A DNA stretch of 64,000 nucleotides, taken from Thiodiazotropha sp040507035 (GTDB lineage Bacteria; Pseudomonadota; Gammaproteobacteria; Chromatiales; Chromatiaceae). The translations under genes and the position numbers were made by a program. Below, in pieces: positions 17,908 to 27,537 of this stretch. Below the pieces are notes generated by a model. The model did not search any database and was not told where the DNA came from. It saw only the letters and a list, made by a program, of their open reading frames with translations. Position 1 is the first letter of the stretch. Every line of letters starts with the position of its first letter. The stretch lies in the NCBI GenBank assembly GCA_040507035.1, contig JBEVVR010000015.1:124001-188000 (forward strand). The letters are read 5' to 3'.

Positions 17908-18651
17908 CTAACCCAAGCGTTCTTGTACATCCATCCACAATGCCTGGTAGGCGCTGGCCGCAAAACAGTTGGGGGAAAATGCCTCTACCGGCATGCGATG
18001 GATCCCCATCTTCTCCACATCGCTGGCATAGGGGATCTGTGCCTTCAACAGCTCGCCGTGGGCATCGGGAAAATTCTGCATGATATCCAGATGCATGCGT
18101 TTGCGCCGATCGACCATGGAGAAGAAAGGCATCAATTCCAACCCGGTGATGCGATGTCCCTGAAGAAAATCGAGCAGCTGCTGATAGGTGCGCAGGGAGA
18201 GCGTGGTCGGGATCATGGGCAGTAGAAGACCCTCGGCGGCACGGAAGATATTCTCTGACACCAGTGAAATACTCGGCGGACAGTCGAGAAAGAGATAGTC
18301 GTAGGCCTTGGAGAGGGGACGCAGCAGTTTAAGCAACTGCTTGGTGGGCTTTTTGCTATCCTCCAAACGTAGATCCATGTTGCGGTAGGAAAAATCGGCG
18401 GGAAGCATATCGAGATTCTCGAAATCCGTGGCCTTCACCACATCATCCAAATCGATCTTTCCCCTTAAAAGCTTCTTGCTTTTCTTCACTTTCGGCTTGA
18501 TACGAAAATAGAAGGTGGCGGCTGCCTGGGGATCCAGGTCCCAAATCAGGGTGCGATAACCCTGCCTGGCAGCAAGGTAGGCGAGGTTGACCGCGGTAGC
18601 CGTCTTGCCAACCCCGCCTTTGATGTTATAGACACCTATAATATGCATCAT
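17908..18651 (-). CDS. ParA-family ATPase (orphan)
   Basis: 247 residues. Deviant Walker A KGGVGKTATAV (about 11-20) with the ParA signature lysine, switch region DLDPQAAAT, and YDYLFLDCPPSISL as Walker B. ParA/MinD ATPases position DNA or large cytoplasmic cargo. There is no parB next to it. Instead the gene overlaps the CHAD-domain gene upstream by 4 bases. It contains a K-rich insert (PKVKKSKKLLRGK) after switch I that could contact DNA or polyphosphate. Chromosome-partition ParA is less likely because of the missing ParB. Confidence 0.92.
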   Translation of the reverse strand: MMHIIGVYNIKGGVGKTATAVNLAYLAARQGYRTLIWDLDPQAAATFYFRIKPKVKKSKKLLRGKIDLDDVVKATDFENLDMLPADFSYRNMDLRLEDSKKPTKQLLKLLRPLSKAYDYLFLDCPPSISLVSENIFRAAEGLLLPMIPTTLSLRTYQQLLDFLQGHRITGLELMPFFSMVDRRKRMHLDIMQNFPDAHGELLKAQIPYASDVEKMGIHRMPVEAFSPNCFAASAYQALWMDVQERLG

Positions 18652-20201
18652 GCCGCTCCGAACAGCTGTTTAAAGGCTTGCTGATTGGACTCGCCGCTAA
18701 ACTCTGTAAACAGCTCGACGAACTCAGCTCTCGCCTGTTGCTGGCGCTCCAACAGCTTTCCAACCAGGATCCCCATGGCCATCAAAGCGCTGGCCGGGGC
18801 GCCCTCCTTGAGCATCTGTTCGCCAAAATCTTCCAAGGAGTGGGCTTGAACCTCCAGGTCCTGAAACTCTCCCAAATTGTCGAGGATAACCTTCAATGCC
18901 CTGATCAATCCGCGGATTGCCGGCTTTGGATAGAGGCTTTGGAAGAACTCCATCATGTAACGCAGCTTTTTACAATCCTTGCGCAGCTCATGCAGTCTCT
19001 CCGCGGGGGTATCAGCGCCGATGTTGCGGCCATCTTTGAGTACCCGCTTGTAGAGCTTACTGATTCTCCTGTCGGCCAACTTGGCGGTGGGCAGCATTGC
19101 ATTAGGCGCTTGGGTAGCGTTTTCCGCCGGTGCCTGCAGCCAACTGCGCCAGGTTTTCAATGTCTTCCTGAAATGCGGAGAGTTAATCTTCTTTACCAAC
19201 TCGGCCTGCGCCGTCTTGTGATGCTGCTGAAGAAAGCCATGGAAGGGTTCAAGATCGTCCTGAATCGCCGTCGGCAAGGATGCGCGGTAGTCAGGGTAGT
19301 TTAGCAGATAGACGTCGAGATCCCTTGTCTCACCGGTGATTTGACCAATCCAGCCAAAACCCTGTTTGAAAGGCTCCAGTTGCGCTGGATCGAAAACCCC
19401 CTTTATCTGGCTCATGGCCGAGCGGGTACGTCTTGTCGACACCCGTAGATCATGGAGAAATTCACTATCGAGATTTGCCCTGGTGCCGTCGATATTGGCC
19501 TCCAGGGTATCGAGCAGACTCAGCAAAATCTGCCGTGCCGTAGCATGGGCGGGGGCATCGGGGTCAAGCCTGAAGTTGAGCTTGGAGCTATAGTCACCCG
19601 GTTTGCGTCCGACCCCCTGCAATGCGTCTTCATAGAGACTCTTCTCCGATTGCCGAAGCTTGAGTGATCGCAGCTGCTGTTTTAGTTTCAGGAATGCGTT
19701 TTCATAACCCTTCAGTGGCTGCAACAGGATGCGGCTCTCCAGCTCACCCCTGTTCTTGCCCTTGACTGCGCTATAGTGGTTTTTCTGCACGACAACCCTG
19801 ACCACCGTCTTCTCTTCAATGTCAAGAACCCGCAAGGTGTTGCGTGTCTGATTTACCTGCACCAGGGGTAACAGAACCCGCATCTCCAATAGCTTTGACA
19901 AACGCTCTTTTAGCTGGCCCGCTGGAAGATCCTCGGCAAAACCTGGTGCTGAGTCGATTGATTGACAACTAGGCAGAAGCTGGCCTTTACGATCCTTCCA
20001 GCAGAGTTTTTCATTTTCACCCTGCTCCTGGTATAACTCTTCACCCGCCTGCCAGAGCCGCCAATCAAAACTATCGTAATAGGTCTGCTTGACCTTGACA
20101 GGACTCTCCTCGAAGAAACGATTGGATTCAGAGATTATTTTTTTAAGCCCCTCTAGATCGAGTTCATCGGGCAGGATATAGGTAACTGGGTGTTGTGCCA
20201 T
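18648..20201 (-). CDS. CHAD domain protein with N-terminal CYTH-like region
   Basis: 517 residues. The N-terminal part (about 1-200) looks like a degenerate CYTH fold (YYDSFDWRLWQAGEELYQ; VRVVVQKNHYS). The C-terminal half (about 215-515) is a CHAD domain: conserved histidine HDLRVSTRRTRSAMSQ (first helix) and LHELRKDCKKLRYMMEFF (later helix), both with many basic residues for polyphosphate binding. CHAD proteins are known to bind inorganic polyphosphate granules. The stop overlaps the ParA start, suggesting joint production and function with that ATPase. Confidence 0.9.
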   Translation of the reverse strand: MAQHPVTYILPDELDLEGLKKIISESNRFFEESPVKVKQTYYDSFDWRLWQAGEELYQEQGENEKLCWKDRKGQLLPSCQSIDSAPGFAEDLPAGQLKERLSKLLEMRVLLPLVQVNQTRNTLRVLDIEEKTVVRVVVQKNHYSAVKGKNRGELESRILLQPLKGYENAFLKLKQQLRSLKLRQSEKSLYEDALQGVGRKPGDYSSKLNFRLDPDAPAHATARQILLSLLDTLEANIDGTRANLDSEFLHDLRVSTRRTRSAMSQIKGVFDPAQLEPFKQGFGWIGQITGETRDLDVYLLNYPDYRASLPTAIQDDLEPFHGFLQQHHKTAQAELVKKINSPHFRKTLKTWRSWLQAPAENATQAPNAMLPTAKLADRRISKLYKRVLKDGRNIGADTPAERLHELRKDCKKLRYMMEFFQSLYPKPAIRGLIRALKVILDNLGEFQDLEVQAHSLEDFGEQMLKEGAPASALMAMGILVGKLLERQQQARAEFVELFTEFSGESNQQAFKQLFGAA

Positions 20202-20320
20202 ATGGTGGCCTCAGAATTAACGAGCCAAAAGATTAACTGACCACGCTGAATGTTACAAATGGCGGTGTCAGAACCCTTCCCTATCACCTCCTAATACTCC
20301 ATAGCAATGCGCATTGTCAT

Positions 20321-22984
20321 TCACGGATTATCCGCATCGGCCAGAGATTTACTGGCGATCTCGTAGACATCCTTCGAGATATTGGAAACTGAGAGTACGC
20401 GCTCGAACTGTTCGCGCATCAATGCCTGACGCTGTTCGTCGTAGCGACGCCAGCGGCTCATGAGTCGTATCATACGGGCGGCGATCTGCGGATTCAGCCT
20501 GTCGAGGGCGATTACCTGATCGGTTAGAAATGCATATCCTGAACCGTCAATCTGATGAAAGGCGCTGATATTGATGCCGCAAAAGACACCGATCAGACTG
20601 CGTACCCTGTTTGGATTGCGCAGGGAAAAGGCGGGGTGACTCATCAACGCCTGAACCCGCTCCAGGGTGCCGGGAAGCCGGGAGTTCGCCTGTACCGAAA
20701 ACCACTTGTCCATCACCAGGGGTTCATCGCGCCACTGCTCCTCAAAGGCGGTGAGGGCCAGCTCCCGCTGCGGACAGTCTGTATTGGCGAGAGAGCTGAG
20801 TGCCGCCATCACATCTGTCATATTGTCCGCTGTTTGAAACTGATTGTAACAAAGCCGGTTGATCTCCGGTTCATCCAGTTGCATCAGATAATCTAACGCC
20901 AGATTTTTCAACCTGCGCCTGGCAATGGATGTGGACTCGATATCGTAGGCATGTCCAGTAGAGCAATTTAGCTGGTAGACCGTTATTAGATGATGACGTA
21001 GTCGTCTGGCCAAGGCCTGTTTCAGCCACTCCCTGGCATGGTGTATACCCTCCACGTCCACAAGCCCCATCTGGTCGCCCAATGTGGACTCGCCGGGAAG
21101 CCGCAGCACTTCACTCAGCAACGCCTTGTCCAAGGCGTCGTCGAGCAGGGCCGACTCGAAGGCCTGCGCCAATCCCTCAGCCAACACCAGGGGTCTGCCC
21201 GCGCGATGGTCGGCCACCAGATTGAGCAGGGTCCGTTGCGCAAGGGCCTGAGAGGCATCCCATCGATTGAAGTCGTCGCTGTCCCTGGCGATGCGAAACA
21301 TCAACTCCTCATCGCTGGCCGTGTAGCGCAGTTTCACCGGTGCCGAGAATCCTCTCAACAGGGAGGGTACCGGCCTTTCACTCAAACCAACGAAGGTGAA
21401 AACCTGCTCCTCTTCGGTCAGCTCCAGCAACCGGTTTGTGCCCTTTGGTTCTGCCTCATCATGCAGCTGTAGAGGGAGTTCGTCTCCTTGCGGGCCCAAC
21501 AACGCGATCTCAATCGGTATATGGAAAGGTTGCTTGTTCTGTTGTCCCGGCGTATCCGGACAGTGTTGACGAAAGCTGAACCTAAAGCTGCCCTGTTGCT
21601 CGTTAAACTGGGCTTTCACCTCCACCACCGGGGTACCCGACTGGCTGTACCAGCGGCGAAACTGGCTGAGGTCACGACCGCTGGCATCCTCCATGCACTG
21701 AATAAAGTCATCGGTGGTGACAGCCTGACCATCGTGGCGCTGGAAATAGAGATCCGTGGCCTCCCGGTAGCAGTCGGGACCGAGCAGTTTCGCCTGCATG
21801 CGCACCACCTCTGCCCCTTTCTCGTACACCGTCACCGTATAGAAGTTATTGATCTCTATGTAGCTGTCGGGGCGCACCGGGTGGGCCATTGGGCTTGCGT
21901 CTTCGGCAAACTGGTGGCTGCGCAACAGTCGTACGTCATCGATGCGCTTGACGCCTCGCGATCCCATATCGGCGGAGAATTCCTGATCGCGAAAAACCGT
22001 CAGGCCCTCTTTGAGACTGAGCTGAAACCAATCCCGGCAGGTGATCCGGTTCCCTGTCCAGTTATGAAAATACTCATGGGCGATTACCCCTTCGATACCC
22101 TGATAGTCGTAGTCTGTGGCGGTATCGGCACGGGCCAGCACATACTTGGAATTGAAGATATTGAGCCCCTTGTTCTCCATGGCGCCCATGTTGAAATCGT
22201 TGACTGCGACGATCATGTAGATATCCAGGTCATATTCGCGGCCATACTGCCGCTCGTCCCAGGCCATGGCCCGCTGCAACGAGTTCATGGCATGGTCGCA
22301 TCGATCGATATTCTCCGGTTCCACGTAGATCCTCAGATCGACCTCCCTGCCTGACAGCGTGGTATATCGATCCTGTTGATAGCGCAGCTCACCCGCAACC
22401 ATGGCGAACAGGTAGCAGGGTTTTGGAAAGGGATCCTGCCAACGCACCAGATGACGCCCATCGCCCAGCTCCCTCTCCTCGACACAATTCCCATTCGAGA
22501 GCAGTACGGGAGATTCGGCTTTGTCGGCGATGATGGTGGTGGAAAACCGCGCCATCACATCGGGTCGATCGAGGTAGTAGGTGATGCGGCGGAAACCTTC
22601 CGCCTCGCACTGGGTGCAGTAGAGTCCAGCGGAGCGATAGAGCCCCTCGAGGGCGGTATTTTGCTCCGGATAGATGATGACATGGGTGGTCAAGCTAAAG
22701 CGTTCCGGCACGCTGTGGATGGTCAATGATCCCTCATCGCACTGATAGGCATCCTTGTCGAGGGCGTGCTGATCCAGCTCGATAGCCTGCAGCTCCAGCT
22801 CTTCACCATCGAGTATCAGCGGTGGTTTGAAGGCTTCGCTGGCTGGGTTTTTTCGCATTTGTAAGTGACTGGTCACCCGGGTCGAATCAGCTAGCAGTTC
22901 AAAAACCAACTCCACCTCATCTATCAGGTAGTCCGGTGGTCGATAGTCCTTCAAATAGATGGTCTTGGCATTTTTTGTTCGCAT
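20321..22984 (-). CDS. pepN: Aminopeptidase N (M1 family)
   Basis: Zinc aminopeptidase of the cytoplasm that trims peptides from proteolysis. 887 residues, full family length. The exopeptidase motif GAMEN (NMGAMENKGLNIFN) and the zinc motif HEYFHNWTGNRIT (HEXXH plus downstream E in SLKEGLTVFRDQEF) are complete. The C-terminal helical domain ends with RFSLIRNPNRVRSL-like sequences (LRNPNRVRSLIGVFCG). Monocistronic. The start ATG at 22984 is followed by RTKNAKTIYLKDYRPPDYL, the usual PepN N-terminus. Confidence 0.98.
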   Translation of the reverse strand: MRTKNAKTIYLKDYRPPDYLIDEVELVFELLADSTRVTSHLQMRKNPASEAFKPPLILDGEELELQAIELDQHALDKDAYQCDEGSLTIHSVPERFSLTTHVIIYPEQNTALEGLYRSAGLYCTQCEAEGFRRITYYLDRPDVMARFSTTIIADKAESPVLLSNGNCVEERELGDGRHLVRWQDPFPKPCYLFAMVAGELRYQQDRYTTLSGREVDLRIYVEPENIDRCDHAMNSLQRAMAWDERQYGREYDLDIYMIVAVNDFNMGAMENKGLNIFNSKYVLARADTATDYDYQGIEGVIAHEYFHNWTGNRITCRDWFQLSLKEGLTVFRDQEFSADMGSRGVKRIDDVRLLRSHQFAEDASPMAHPVRPDSYIEINNFYTVTVYEKGAEVVRMQAKLLGPDCYREATDLYFQRHDGQAVTTDDFIQCMEDASGRDLSQFRRWYSQSGTPVVEVKAQFNEQQGSFRFSFRQHCPDTPGQQNKQPFHIPIEIALLGPQGDELPLQLHDEAEPKGTNRLLELTEEEQVFTFVGLSERPVPSLLRGFSAPVKLRYTASDEELMFRIARDSDDFNRWDASQALAQRTLLNLVADHRAGRPLVLAEGLAQAFESALLDDALDKALLSEVLRLPGESTLGDQMGLVDVEGIHHAREWLKQALARRLRHHLITVYQLNCSTGHAYDIESTSIARRRLKNLALDYLMQLDEPEINRLCYNQFQTADNMTDVMAALSSLANTDCPQRELALTAFEEQWRDEPLVMDKWFSVQANSRLPGTLERVQALMSHPAFSLRNPNRVRSLIGVFCGINISAFHQIDGSGYAFLTDQVIALDRLNPQIAARMIRLMSRWRRYDEQRQALMREQFERVLSVSNISKDVYEIASKSLADADNP

Positions 22985-23382
22985 ATTTGCTACCTAGATG
23001 GTGGTGCAACACCCTTCCATTCTCCTCCACGCAAGGATGACGATAAACGCAGAGTATCTACCGGTATTCAGGGATTTGGCTGGGTGACTTTTTAATTCTG
23101 GCACATTTGCGATCTGCGTCTGAAGTCTGGCACTCCCGCCAGGAGAAATCTTACAAAACAGCTTTAGCATTAGGTGTATTAGTTTGTCACCGAGTGACAG
23201 TATACTGATCTGTTGACCTAATGAGGATAAAATAGAGTCTAGCGACGCCCCTCATGAACTCAAGATAACAGATCGAGTTAAGCGGTGAACATGGAAAACA
23301 GTGTAATTAAATACTAATTTCCTTTTTTTACAAACAGTTAGATATACTATAATTGCAAATTATTGGTGAGGAACCCTCTTTT
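22985..23382. other. Divergent intergenic region pepN/grx
   Basis: About 400 AT-rich bases between pepN and grx. It contains a short palindrome GTCAC-CGA-GTGAC at 23186-23198 that could be an operator. No ORF or RNA gene is supported. Confidence 0.5.
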
Positions 23383-23646
23383 ATGCCAAATGTCGTCATC
23401 TATTCAACCGCAATTTGCCCCTATTGTGTTCGTGCCAAGCACCTGCTTGAAAACAAAGGTGTAAGCTTCGAGGAGATTCGAATCGAACACAATCGCGAAG
23501 TGATGCAGGAAATGATGCGCCGCAGCAACCGGCATACGGTGCCGCAGATTTTTATCGATGATTATCACGTGGGAGGATACGACGACCTTGCATCCCTCGA
23601 GATATCGGGCCAGCTGGATCTTCTACTGGGCAGAGCAGAGGAATGA
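23383..23646 (+). CDS. grxC: Glutaredoxin 3 (GrxC)
   Basis: Small cytoplasmic dithiol glutaredoxin, 87 residues from ATG 23383 (GGTGAGGA upstream). Active site CPYC (residues 11-14 in STAICPYCVRAK), cis-Pro site TVPQIFI, and the glutathione-binding GGYDDL. Reduces protein and ribonucleotide-reductase disulfides with glutathione. The stop overlaps the hslR start by 4 bases, so the two are co-translated, followed by a third small gene. Confidence 0.96.
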   Translation: MPNVVIYSTAICPYCVRAKHLLENKGVSFEEIRIEHNREVMQEMMRRSNRHTVPQIFIDDYHVGGYDDLASLEISGQLDLLLGRAEE

Positions 23647-24053
23647 ACCAGGCTGCCGAGAAAATTGAAGAAAAAGTACGCCTGGACAAGTGGTTATGTG
23701 CGGCTCGCTTTTTCAAGACCCGGCAGATCGCCTGCGAGGCCATCAATGGCGGCAAGGTACATCTCAACGGTCAGAGAACCAAACCCGGGAAGGAGATCAA
23801 GGCGGGATCCCGGCTGCGTATCCACAAGGGCGCTTTGGAGTGGGAGATCACGGTACGGGTTCTGGCGAGCAAGAGAAGACCGGCTGCCGAGGCGCGTGAT
23901 TTCTATGACGAAACCCCTGCCAGTATCGAACGCCGGGAGAAACTGCTTGAGGCGCTGCGCCTGGAACGATCGATGTCGCCGCGCATCGCCCCTGGAAGAC
24001 CTAGCAAAAAGGATCGTCGCATGATTCACCGTTTTACAGGTAAATCGAGCTGA
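23643..24053 (+). CDS. hslR: Heat shock protein 15 (HslR), S4-domain RNA-binding protein
   Basis: 136 residues. An S4 RNA-binding domain occupies about residues 13-75 (RLDKWLCAARFFKTRQIACEAI, KVHLNGQRTKPGKEI), followed by a basic tail. HslR binds stalled 50S subunits that carry nascent chains and rescues them in heat stress. Overlaps grxC upstream by 4 bases and the next gene by one base. Confidence 0.95.
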   Translation: MNQAAEKIEEKVRLDKWLCAARFFKTRQIACEAINGGKVHLNGQRTKPGKEIKAGSRLRIHKGALEWEITVRVLASKRRPAAEARDFYDETPASIERREKLLEALRLERSMSPRIAPGRPSKKDRRMIHRFTGKSS

Positions 24054-24508
24054 TGGATCAGGATGCTTTTCGTCGCACCTATCGGGAGATGAATGAGCGT
24101 ATCTGTGCTTACGAGAAAAGCATCCTCGCCCGCCATTGTGGCTGTTCCCAATCGAAGAAACTCTGCATCGCCGAACGTGAGGGGGTCCACTGTGTATCGG
24201 ATGAAGCACTGCAACAGTGTTTGGAGCTACTCGACACGCTTCGACACCAGGCCCGGTTTGCCCTCAAGTCCAACGACGACAGTTCGGTGCTGCCCCATGG
24301 CAAGGCGATGCGACTTCAGGTGGGAGGTCTGCGCGGTCTCTTCTCCGCTATTCACCCGGATCAACCCGTACCGGAATTGATCGATGATATTTTCGAACTC
24401 ATAAACCGCGCCACAGCGGCCTTCGGAAAGCTGGAGAATCTGCCTTATCAGAAACTCATTCAACAGGTCTCCGCCTATAAGGGCAGGAAACGGGGCAGTA
24501 TCAGATAA
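24053..24508 (+). CDS. Conserved small protein with N-terminal cysteine cluster
   Basis: 151 residues, unknown family. It begins MDQDAFRRTYREMNERICAYEKSIL, followed by a compact cysteine group CGCSQSKKLC and a later HC, which could bind a metal ion or an Fe-S cluster. The rest is helical. The start overlaps the hslR stop, so it is in the grxC-hslR operon, and it lies convergent with dsrS. No assignment beyond the operon context. Confidence 0.8.
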   Translation: MDQDAFRRTYREMNERICAYEKSILARHCGCSQSKKLCIAEREGVHCVSDEALQQCLELLDTLRHQARFALKSNDDSSVLPHGKAMRLQVGGLRGLFSAIHPDQPVPELIDDIFELINRATAAFGKLENLPYQKLIQQVSAYKGRKRGSIR

Positions 24509-24516
24509 TCCCTTTA

Positions 24517-25623
24517 CTAGTCACCCAGCAGTAACCCGATATAGCGCTTCAGGGGGTCGAATACCGGTTCCAGTTTCTTGCGCATCAATGAGCCGATGGC
24601 ATCCGTATTGCGCAACACCGGCCTTACCACCCCATACCCAATACCGGACAGGAGATAGAGGCTACGTAATTCGGATTCCCGCTGGCCGGCAACTTCGCGA
24701 CAGGCGAGAAAGGGTCCACTACTCAGCTCATCCGCTTCCGCTTGAAGTGCCTCCAAGGTCAAATCGGGATCCCCTGTCGGACGCAGGTTGTGCAGATAGT
24801 CGCGTATGACATCAAGCAGGGTTGTCACCACATCCTGGTTGGCCGGCTTTTCCATGACTTTCAGCAAGGTAGCGACAAACCCCTGTCCCGCCGATGAGTG
24901 TATGCGCAACAGCTGTTTGGCGAATGGGTTCCCCTGCGCGGATAACGACGCCAACGCAGTTGACTCCTGATCAGTCAATGGCCAGGAGACAGACTGCAGC
25001 GGCAGATCGTCGGGCAAAGAAACGAGAAAGCCAAGGTAGTAGGTCGGCTTGCGTTGGCTGCGTCGCCACAGGTTGCCCTTCTCCTCTTCATCGATCAATC
25101 CAGGCTGCAGTATCAAGCGCAGGCTTTCGATGATAACCATGGGTTCGGTTTCAAAGGGCAGATAGTCGACTAGAAACCTGGCCAGCACCGGTCCCATAGT
25201 GCCGTTGACTACCTGTGTGCTGTTAAGCATTCGACGTGCATTGTCGGGGTCCTCGCCGATCCACCAGGCACGTCTGGCCAACTCATCGGTGATACCCTTG
25301 GCACAGGTAAAAGCCACCACCGCTTCAGGTTCGCCCAACAACAACAGCTGTTCCAGGTTCTCATCCCGGGTCTGCCCCATACGGCTCCATCGTTTGAGAT
25401 AGACCGGATAGCCTCCGGGAGAACCCTGTACATGACCGGAGAGGACTTCACGCACCTTGCGCAGATAGAGATCGTCACGACTGTTGGGGTTGAGGGTAAT
25501 TTTGGATTCTCCCTGTTCGGTCAAGCCAAACAGGGTCATGTTGGATTCGTCGATGCGGATCGCCTGCGGGTTGTTGGCAAGCAACACATTCAGGCGCAAT
25601 GCATCTTCACTGCTCAGATCCAT
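24517..25623 (-). CDS. dsrS: DsrS, last gene of the dsr operon
   Basis: About 368 residues from ATG 25623; the frame extends 6 codons to a TTG at 25641 and neither start has a clear Shine-Dalgarno sequence. A soluble, helix-rich protein without signal peptide, starting DLSSEDALRLNVLLANNPQ. Position after dsrR at the end of the dsr series is exactly that of A. vinosum dsrS, a cytoplasmic protein with no defined enzymatic role. I assign it by position and by general appearance, not by a catalytic motif. Confidence 0.88.
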   Translation of the reverse strand: MDLSSEDALRLNVLLANNPQAIRIDESNMTLFGLTEQGESKITLNPNSRDDLYLRKVREVLSGHVQGSPGGYPVYLKRWSRMGQTRDENLEQLLLLGEPEAVVAFTCAKGITDELARRAWWIGEDPDNARRMLNSTQVVNGTMGPVLARFLVDYLPFETEPMVIIESLRLILQPGLIDEEEKGNLWRRSQRKPTYYLGFLVSLPDDLPLQSVSWPLTDQESTALASLSAQGNPFAKQLLRIHSSAGQGFVATLLKVMEKPANQDVVTTLLDVIRDYLHNLRPTGDPDLTLEALQAEADELSSGPFLACREVAGQRESELRSLYLLSGIGYGVVRPVLRNTDAIGSLMRKKLEPVFDPLKRYIGLLLGD

Positions 25624-25695
25624 ATCAAATGGTGGATCCAATCTGTTGTATGGCGAAAAGGTGTCTGGTTGCAGCTAGTGTCACGCTGAGGCAGT

Positions 25696-26016
25696 CTATT
25701 GAACCGGCTCTTTTGGGGGAGTGTAGTTACTGTCTTTGGGATTGATGAATATGAATTGGCTTTCACCGTCATCCAGTTCTGCAAAGTCCATGGTTGTCTC
25801 ATCCAAAAGAGAGAAAAACTCAGGCTCCATGATGATACTGACCCCTTCTGAATCGAACTGGATATCCTCATCCTTGGCATCATCAAACCCCATCAGGTAG
25901 TCAAATGATCCATCCTCTTTCTTTTGTGCGGCAAAACGCAAGGCCATGCCTTCCGTTCCGCCCATCTTGGCCGCTTGCTGTATCTGTTGTGCTGCTCGAG
26001 GTGTAATTTTAAACAT
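25696..26016 (-). CDS. dsrR: DsrR, A-type scaffold-like protein without cysteines
   Basis: 106 residues. An IscA/A-type carrier fold is indicated by FKITPRAAQQIQQAAK and GMALRFAA, but all the iron-sulfur Cys ligands are missing, as in A. vinosum DsrR, which lacks Fe-S binding and is needed for normal dsr expression or translation. It sits between dsrN and dsrS. The absence of cysteines rules out a normal IscA/ErpA. Confidence 0.94.
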   Translation of the reverse strand: MFKITPRAAQQIQQAAKMGGTEGMALRFAAQKKEDGSFDYLMGFDDAKDEDIQFDSEGVSIIMEPEFFSLLDETTMDFAELDDGESQFIFINPKDSNYTPPKEPVQ

Positions 26017-26057
26017 CTGTCACCTGTTGACTATTGCGGTTACAGTCCTAATCCCAT

Positions 26058-27455
26058 CTAGTTTAGGACTTCAGTTTTACATCCATCCACGTGGGCCACG
26101 AAGCGTTCAACCCAGTCGTTACCGCCTACATTTCGCATATGGGTATAACTGGCCAGCATGTTCTTGTAAGTGTAACCGTCAAACTCTCCGTTGATACCGA
26201 AACCACGCTCTACGCGATAGACGAAGTCGTTATCATCACACTGCAGTGACTCCAACGATGAGTAATGAAACTCATGTGCGTTGATTACCCGCTCCTGTGG
26301 GCCATCAGCCAATTGGGGCCAAGGTCCCTTCCCGCTATCGCGAAGACGCACATACCCCCTGCCCTGGGGTTTCTCATACATCCGGGTGTCAGCCGGTATT
26401 ATGCCGACCATTCTACATTTTTTGGCGCCCCAGGTAAGGCTGCGGGTCAGATAAATCAACCCCCCGCACTCGGCATAGAGTGGCCCGCCCCGCTCCACAT
26501 AGGTGCGTATCGCATCACGCATGGAACGGTTCGCTTCGAGTGCCTCCATGGCCGTTTCAGGGAAACCTCCACCTATAAAAAGTCCATCAATTTCAGGCAG
26601 TTCCTTGTCATTCAAGGTATCTATTTCAAGCAATTCCACACCCAAATCGCGAAATCTGTCCAAATCGTCAGGATAGTAGAATCCGAACGCCCGGTCGCGA
26701 GCGAATGCGATTCTAAGTCGATTCTGCGGCTTAAAACAGGAGGAAAATCTTGTGGTAATGGGTGCAGGCACAGAGGCCTTCGCCGCGATTTCAATCACTT
26801 TTTCCAAATCGATCTGCTGCTCGACACTCTCTGCCAACAACTGAATGACCTGCTCAGCGTGTTGATTTTCATTACTCGGAATCAATCCCAGGTGACGCTC
26901 GTCGATCTGCAACCGATTGTCCGCCTGGATGGCACCCAGTACCGGGATATCGGTATAGTGCTCGACCACCTGAATCAGCTTGGATTGGTGTCTGCCTCCT
27001 CCAACCTGGTTGAGGATAACGCCCGCGATATCAATACTCGGATCGAATGCCTGATACCCCAGCAACAGCGGCGCTATACCTCTTGTCATGCCGCGGCAGT
27101 TGATCACCAGAATCACCGGTGTACCCAGAAAGGCCGCCATAGCGGCGTTGCTGTTTGAACCCTCGATATCCACACCGTCGAACAGCCCTTTGTTACCCTC
27201 AATCAAGGCCATATCCCTGCCGTCCATATAGCTGGCATAGTTTTGCAGAATCTCATCTCTGCTTTGGGTATAAAAATCGAGGTTGTAACAGGCCCTGCCT
27301 GCGGCTGCAGTAAGCCACAGAGGATCTATGTAATCCGGCCCTTTCTTGAAAGGTTGCAGATTGATCCCGCGCTTGATCAGGGCACGCACAAGACCAATGG
27401 CAAGGGTCGTCTTACCGGATGACTTATGGGCGGCTGAGAGGTAGATCGCTGACAC
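26058..27455 (-). CDS. dsrN: DsrN, sirohaem amide synthase (cobyrinate a,c-diamide synthase-like)
   Basis: Glutamine-dependent amidase that converts sirohaem to sirohaem amide, the DsrAB cofactor. 465 residues. P-loop KSSGKTTLAIG (N-terminal ATPase domain) and a class-I glutamine amidotransferase domain with nucleophile Cys in YAECGGLIYL; C-terminal histidine in NAHEFHYSS. Family CobB/CbiA. Separated from dsrP by 143 bases including a terminator-like hairpin, whereas dsrN, dsrR and dsrS have short gaps, so N-R-S may be a semi-independent unit. Confidence 0.95.
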   Translation of the reverse strand: MSAIYLSAAHKSSGKTTLAIGLVRALIKRGINLQPFKKGPDYIDPLWLTAAAGRACYNLDFYTQSRDEILQNYASYMDGRDMALIEGNKGLFDGVDIEGSNSNAAMAAFLGTPVILVINCRGMTRGIAPLLLGYQAFDPSIDIAGVILNQVGGGRHQSKLIQVVEHYTDIPVLGAIQADNRLQIDERHLGLIPSNENQHAEQVIQLLAESVEQQIDLEKVIEIAAKASVPAPITTRFSSCFKPQNRLRIAFARDRAFGFYYPDDLDRFRDLGVELLEIDTLNDKELPEIDGLFIGGGFPETAMEALEANRSMRDAIRTYVERGGPLYAECGGLIYLTRSLTWGAKKCRMVGIIPADTRMYEKPQGRGYVRLRDSGKGPWPQLADGPQERVINAHEFHYSSLESLQCDDNDFVYRVERGFGINGEFDGYTYKNMLASYTHMRNVGGNDWVERFVAHVDGCKTEVLN

Positions 27456-27537
27456 GGAAAACCATCGACATAGGTTTAAATCTAATCAACTTGAACGGAT
27501 TGATGAGTCCCATCTGGAGATCCATCCTACCCTGTAG

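Noticed and set aside
17908..18651. Chromosome-partition ParA
   Set aside because: There is no parB or parS-like site beside it, and the partner gene is a CHAD protein.
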